Of a stretch of DNA of 64,000 nt, positions 60,543-64,000 are shown piece after piece. A model generated the notes under the pieces. That model saw only the letters and a list, made by a program, of their open reading frames with translations. It was not told the origin of the DNA and did no database searches. Source of the stretch: Pseudomonadota bacterium (lineage in GTDB: Bacteria > Pseudomonadota > Gammaproteobacteria > Xanthomonadales > Rhodanobacteraceae); assembly GCA_029779475.1 (NCBI GenBank), contig JAKPAN010000150.1, forward strand, positions 27,950 through 91,949, given 5' to 3'. A program made the translations under genes and the position numbers. Positions within the stretch are counted from its first letter, which is position 1. Each line of letters starts with the position of its first letter.

Positions 60543-61319
60543 TTACGAACGCAAACCGATGCCGCGATCGATGAGATACAACGCGAGCGCCGTCAGCACG
60601 ATCGCGAAACCGAGCATGACCGCGTAGGCCCAGCCGAGCGGCATGTCGCTGGTGCCGAGCAGGCCGTAGCGGAACGCGTTGACCATGTACAGGATCGGGT
60701 TCGCGTAGGAGATTTCCTTCCACGGCGAGCCGAGCGCGTTGACCGAATAGAACACGCCGCCGAGGTAGGTGAGCGGCGTCAGCACGAAGGTCGGCACGAG
60801 CGCGATATCGTCGAATTTCTTCGCGAAGATCGCGTTCACGAAACCGGCCAGCGAAAACACGATCGCGGTGAGCAGGATCGTCGTCAGCGTCACAAACGGG
60901 TGATACAGATGGATGCGCGTGAAGAACAGCGAGATCGCGAGCACGATGATCGCGACGATCAGCCCGCGCAGCACCGCGCCGGCGACGTAGCCGGACAGGA
61001 TCACCCACGGCGGCGTCGGCGAGGCGAGCATTTCCTCGATGAAACGCTGGAACTTCGCGCCGAAGAACGAGGAGGAAATGTTGCCGTAGCTGTTGGTGAT
61101 GACGGCCATCATGATCAGGCCCGGCACGATGTAGTCGATGTAGCCGATGCCCGGCTCGATGTCGCCGATGCGGCTGCCGACCATGCGGCCGAAAATGACG
61201 AAGTACAGCGTCATGGTGATCGCCGACGGCAGCAGCGTCTGCGTCCAGATGCGCAGGATGCGCATCACCTCGCGGCGCGCGATCGTGTTGAAGGCGACGA
61301 GCCGGCCTTGCGCGTTCAT
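60543..61319 (-). CDS. ABC-2 type transporter permease (YadH-like)
   Basis: MNAQGRLVAFNTIARREVMRILRIWTQTLLPSAITMTLYFVIFG; FIEEMLASPTPPWVILSGYVAGAVLRG. Confidence 0.92.
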   Translation of the reverse strand: MNAQGRLVAFNTIARREVMRILRIWTQTLLPSAITMTLYFVIFGRMVGSRIGDIEPGIGYIDYIVPGLIMMAVITNSYGNISSSFFGAKFQRFIEEMLASPTPPWVILSGYVAGAVLRGLIVAIIVLAISLFFTRIHLYHPFVTLTTILLTAIVFSLAGFVNAIFAKKFDDIALVPTFVLTPLTYLGGVFYSVNALGSPWKEISYANPILYMVNAFRYGLLGTSDMPLGWAYAVMLGFAIVLTALALYLIDRGIGLRS

Positions 61320-62245
61320 GCGGCTTTTCCGTTTTCGACGAGACGCACGAACAGTTCCTCCAGGCGATTGGCCTTGTTGCGCATCGAGCGCACCATGATG
61401 CCGGCCCGCGACAGTGCGCCGAACAGCGAGTTGAGATCGTGGTCGCGCGACATTTCCGCTTCGAGCGTGACCGCGTCGGCCATCGACAGGCGCACGCCGG
61501 GCACGTCGGGCAACGCGCTCGGCGTCGCAGCGAGATCGAGCACGAAAGTTTCCACGTCGAGCTTGGACAGCAGCGACTTCATCGACGTGTTCTCGATGAT
61601 GCGGCCGTGGTCGATGATCGCGATGTTGCGGCAGAGTTGCTCGGCTTCCTCGAGATAGTGCGTGGTGAGGATCACCGTCGTGCCGGCCGCGTTGATGCCG
61701 CTCACGAACTTCCACATCGAGCGGCGGATTTCGATGTCGACGCCCGCGGTCGGTTCGTCGAGCACGAGCAGTTTCGGCTCGCTCATCATCGCGCGGGCGA
61801 TCATCAGGCGCCGCTTCATGCCGCCCGACAGCGTGCGCGCCTGATGCTGCGCCTTGTCCCAAAGCTGGAGTTCCTTGAGGTATTTCTCGGCGCGCTCGGC
61901 GGCGAGTGCGCGCGGAATGCCGTAGAAACCGGCCTGGTTCACGCAGATGTCGAACGGCTTCTCGAACTGGTTGAGGTTGATTTCCTGCGGCACCAGGCCG
62001 ATCAGCGCCATCGCCTCACTGCGCCGTTCGCGGATCGACACGCCGAAGATGCGCGCATCGCCGCTTGTCGCGTTGACCAGCGAGGACAGGATGCCGATCA
62101 ACGTCGACTTGCCCGCGCCGTTCGGCCCGAGCAGGGCGAAGAAATCGCCCGGTTGCACCGTCAGCGACACGCCCTTGAGCGCTTCGACGCCGTTGGCGTA
62201 AGTCTTTCTCAGCTCGGTGATGTCGAGCGCGGGAATCGTGGTCAT
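61316..62245 (-). CDS. ABC transporter ATP-binding protein (YadG-like)
   Basis: LLGPNGAGKSTLIGIL; TLSGGMKRRLMIARAMM; LLVLDEPTAGVD; ATGA overlap with permease gene. Confidence 0.95.
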   Translation of the reverse strand: MTTIPALDITELRKTYANGVEALKGVSLTVQPGDFFALLGPNGAGKSTLIGILSSLVNATSGDARIFGVSIRERRSEAMALIGLVPQEINLNQFEKPFDICVNQAGFYGIPRALAAERAEKYLKELQLWDKAQHQARTLSGGMKRRLMIARAMMSEPKLLVLDEPTAGVDIEIRRSMWKFVSGINAAGTTVILTTHYLEEAEQLCRNIAIIDHGRIIENTSMKSLLSKLDVETFVLDLAATPSALPDVPGVRLSMADAVTLEAEMSRDHDLNSLFGALSRAGIMVRSMRNKANRLEELFVRLVENGKAA

Positions 62246-62318
62246 GGGGTCGCGCGGGAGTGGAATCGGCAGCGGCTGCTAGTATAGCGGGCTGCCCGGA
62301 ACCGGTTTCGCCGCCGCA

Positions 62319-63062
62319 ATGGAACACTTCAAACTCCGTCTCGCCGCCAGCCGCATGCTCGCGCCGTCCGTGCGCCATCTCGCCTTCGAGCGCGAGGACG
62401 GCGCGCCGTTCGCGTTCGTGCCGGGGCAGTTCATCCAGATCCATTTCCACTACGACGACGGCAAGCCGACCAAGCGCAGCTATTCGGTCGGCACCATCGG
62501 CGACGGCAGCGGCAGCGTGCGGCAACTGGAAATCGCCGTGTCCTACGTCGAAGGCGGCGCGGCGACGGCACTGCTGTCGCAGCTCGACGAAGGCGGCACG
62601 GTCGAAGCGAGCGGGCCATTCGGCCGCTTCTGCCTGATGGACGCCGACGCGAATGCACGCTATCTGTTCGTGGCGACCGGCACCGGCGTGACGCCGTTCC
62701 GCGCGATGCTGCCGAAGATCCGTGAACTCACCGCCACGCGCGGCTGCACGTTCGCGCTCGTCTACGGCGCGCGCAGCGAAACGGAGTTGCTGTACGGCGA
62801 CGAGTTCGAAGCCTTCGCGCGCGAAGTGCCGGGCTTTTCGTTCCATCCCTGCTTCAGCCGCGTGCCGCGCGCGGTGCCGCGTCCGCACGACCGCAACGGC
62901 CGCGTGCAGGTCGCGCTCGGCGAACTCGCGCCGAACGCGACGACCGACATCGCCTATCTCTGCGGCAATCCGGACATGGTCGACGAGAGCTTCGCCATGC
63001 TGAAAACGGCAGGCTTGGGCGTGCCGCAGATCCGCCGCGAGAAATACATCTCTTCGCGCTGA
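62319..63062 (+). CDS. Ferredoxin/flavodoxin--NADP+ reductase family protein
   Basis: FVPGQFIQIHF; KRSYSVG; FVATGTGVTPFRAML; YLCGNPDMVDE. Confidence 0.9.
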   Translation: MEHFKLRLAASRMLAPSVRHLAFEREDGAPFAFVPGQFIQIHFHYDDGKPTKRSYSVGTIGDGSGSVRQLEIAVSYVEGGAATALLSQLDEGGTVEASGPFGRFCLMDADANARYLFVATGTGVTPFRAMLPKIRELTATRGCTFALVYGARSETELLYGDEFEAFAREVPGFSFHPCFSRVPRAVPRPHDRNGRVQVALGELAPNATTDIAYLCGNPDMVDESFAMLKTAGLGVPQIRREKYISSR

Positions 63063-63088
63063 GCGTATCGCCGGATGTGTAAAGCACG

Positions 63089-63140
63089 CTTGACAGTGTG
63101 AAAGTCGCCGTCTAGCATCGCTGTCAAGTTTGCTTGACAG
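63089..63140 (+). promoter_or_regulatory. Sigma70-like promoter TTGACA-N17-TAGCAT with CTTGACAG palindrome
   Basis: TTGACA 63090-63095, TAGCAT 63113-63118, CTGTCAAG-TTTG-CTTGACAG 63121-63140. Confidence 0.7.
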
Positions 63141-63151
63141 GGTGAAGTGCG

Positions 63152-63370
63152 ATGCGCAAGCGATTCCGCGGAAACCGATCGAACCCGAACTGGATCGCCA
63201 TCGGCGCCGGTATCGGCGCTGCGCTGGGCGCGGCGACGCAGGCGATGGCGGAATGCCTCGCGATCTGCCTCGCCGCTGGCGCGCTCGCCGATGTGCTGTT
63301 CGCATCCCGCACGCCTGCATGCGCGATCGCGCGACGCGATGCGCGTGCCGACGGGCGATCCTCGCGATGA
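63152..63370 (+). CDS. Hypothetical small membrane protein
   Basis: RBS GGTGAAG; hydrophobic WIAIGAGIGAALGAATQAM...; 4-bp overlap with next ORF. Confidence 0.6.
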   Translation: MRKRFRGNRSNPNWIAIGAGIGAALGAATQAMAECLAICLAAGALADVLFASRTPACAIARRDARADGRSSR

Positions 63371-63774
63371 CGCGCCAAACCGAAGCCCAATACCGCCTGC
63401 GCGTCTGGGTGCTGATGGCGGTCTACGTCGCGCTGATCCTGTTCGTCTGGCCGTACGCGAAGACGGCGGCGAGCCTGCCGCTGCGCGCGCTGTTCGCGCT
63501 GTTGCCGACCGTGCCCGTGATCGCCGTGATCGCCGTGATGATGCGGCACGTGATGCGCAGCGACGAACTCGAGCAGCGCATCCACATGATCGCGCTCGGC
63601 ATCGCGACGGCGATCGTCTGCGTCGGCAGCCTCGTCGGCGGCTTTCTCGCGGCGGCGCACGTGATCGTTCTTGGCGGCGACGTGCTGCTTTGGGTATTCC
63701 CGCTCGTCTGCGTGACGTACGGCGCGTCGCGCTGGCTGCTCGCCCGACGTTACGGCGGCGCAGGCTGCGAATGA
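63367..63774 (+). CDS. Hypothetical four-TM membrane protein
   Basis: VWVLMAVYVALILFVW... LLPTVPVIAVIAVMM; 4-bp overlaps on both sides. Confidence 0.75.
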   Translation: MTRQTEAQYRLRVWVLMAVYVALILFVWPYAKTAASLPLRALFALLPTVPVIAVIAVMMRHVMRSDELEQRIHMIALGIATAIVCVGSLVGGFLAAAHVIVLGGDVLLWVFPLVCVTYGASRWLLARRYGGAGCE

Positions 63775-63965
63775 ACAACCGCGTGCGCGAGTTGCGCGAA
63801 GGCAAGGGCTGGTCACAGGGCGAACTCGCCGAACGGCTCGACGTGTCCCGGCAGACCGTCAACGCGATCGAAACCGGCAAGTACGACCCGAGCCTGCCGC
63901 TCGCGTTCAAGCTCGCAAAACTTTTCAGAAAACCGATCGAAGACCTGTTCGATCCCGGAGAGTGA
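63771..63965 (+). CDS. Small XRE-family helix-turn-helix regulator
   Basis: MNNRVRELREGKGWSQGELAERLDVSRQTVNAIETGKYDPSLPLAFKLAKLFRKPIEDLFDPGE. Confidence 0.93.
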   Translation: MNNRVRELREGKGWSQGELAERLDVSRQTVNAIETGKYDPSLPLAFKLAKLFRKPIEDLFDPGE

Positions 63966-63967
63966 AG

Positions 63968-64000
63968 ATGGAGAAACGCAATCAATTCCGCATCGCGCTC
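63968..64000 (+). CDS. Start of a further operon ORF, truncated by window end
   Basis: MEKRNQFRIAL... immediately after the HTH gene. Confidence 0.5.
   Translation, partial: MEKRNQFRIAL

Overview
High-GC proteobacterial chromosome segment spanning the replication origin: gyrB-recF-dnaN-dnaA run leftward and rpmH-rnpA-yidC-mnmE rightward. Gene content (tonB-exbB-exbD-exbD, monomeric ICDH, glyoxylate shunt, many membrane-anchored winged-helix/TPR proteins) suggests Xanthomonadales (Rhodanobacteraceae/Lysobacteraceae-like); this placement is inference. About 60 CDS and one tRNA-Arg(CCG) are supported. Most of the window is housekeeping.

The clearest candidate for a poorly described system is at about 2.4-7.8 kb: a SagB-like 'putative peptide maturation dehydrogenase', a divergent 91-aa NHLP/Nif11-like putative RiPP precursor, a class III cyclase-like/TPR membrane protein, and an adjacent cNMP-binding/GGDEF protein, with no YcaO cyclodehydratase in view.

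Other unusual items: (i) six tandem 11-bp repeats in the divergent promoter of a winged-helix/TPR regulator (57498-57563); (ii) a duplicated tRNA-Arg 3' end with a structured spacer (33518-33700); (iii) a CTTGACAG palindrome and promoter in front of a small membrane/HTH operon (63089-63140); (iv) a tandem pair of uncharacterised secreted paralogs (53.6-56.1 kb); (v) a winged-helix + Ser/Thr kinase + TPR fusion (42.4-45.1 kb). No rRNA, CRISPR array, transposase or integrase was seen.
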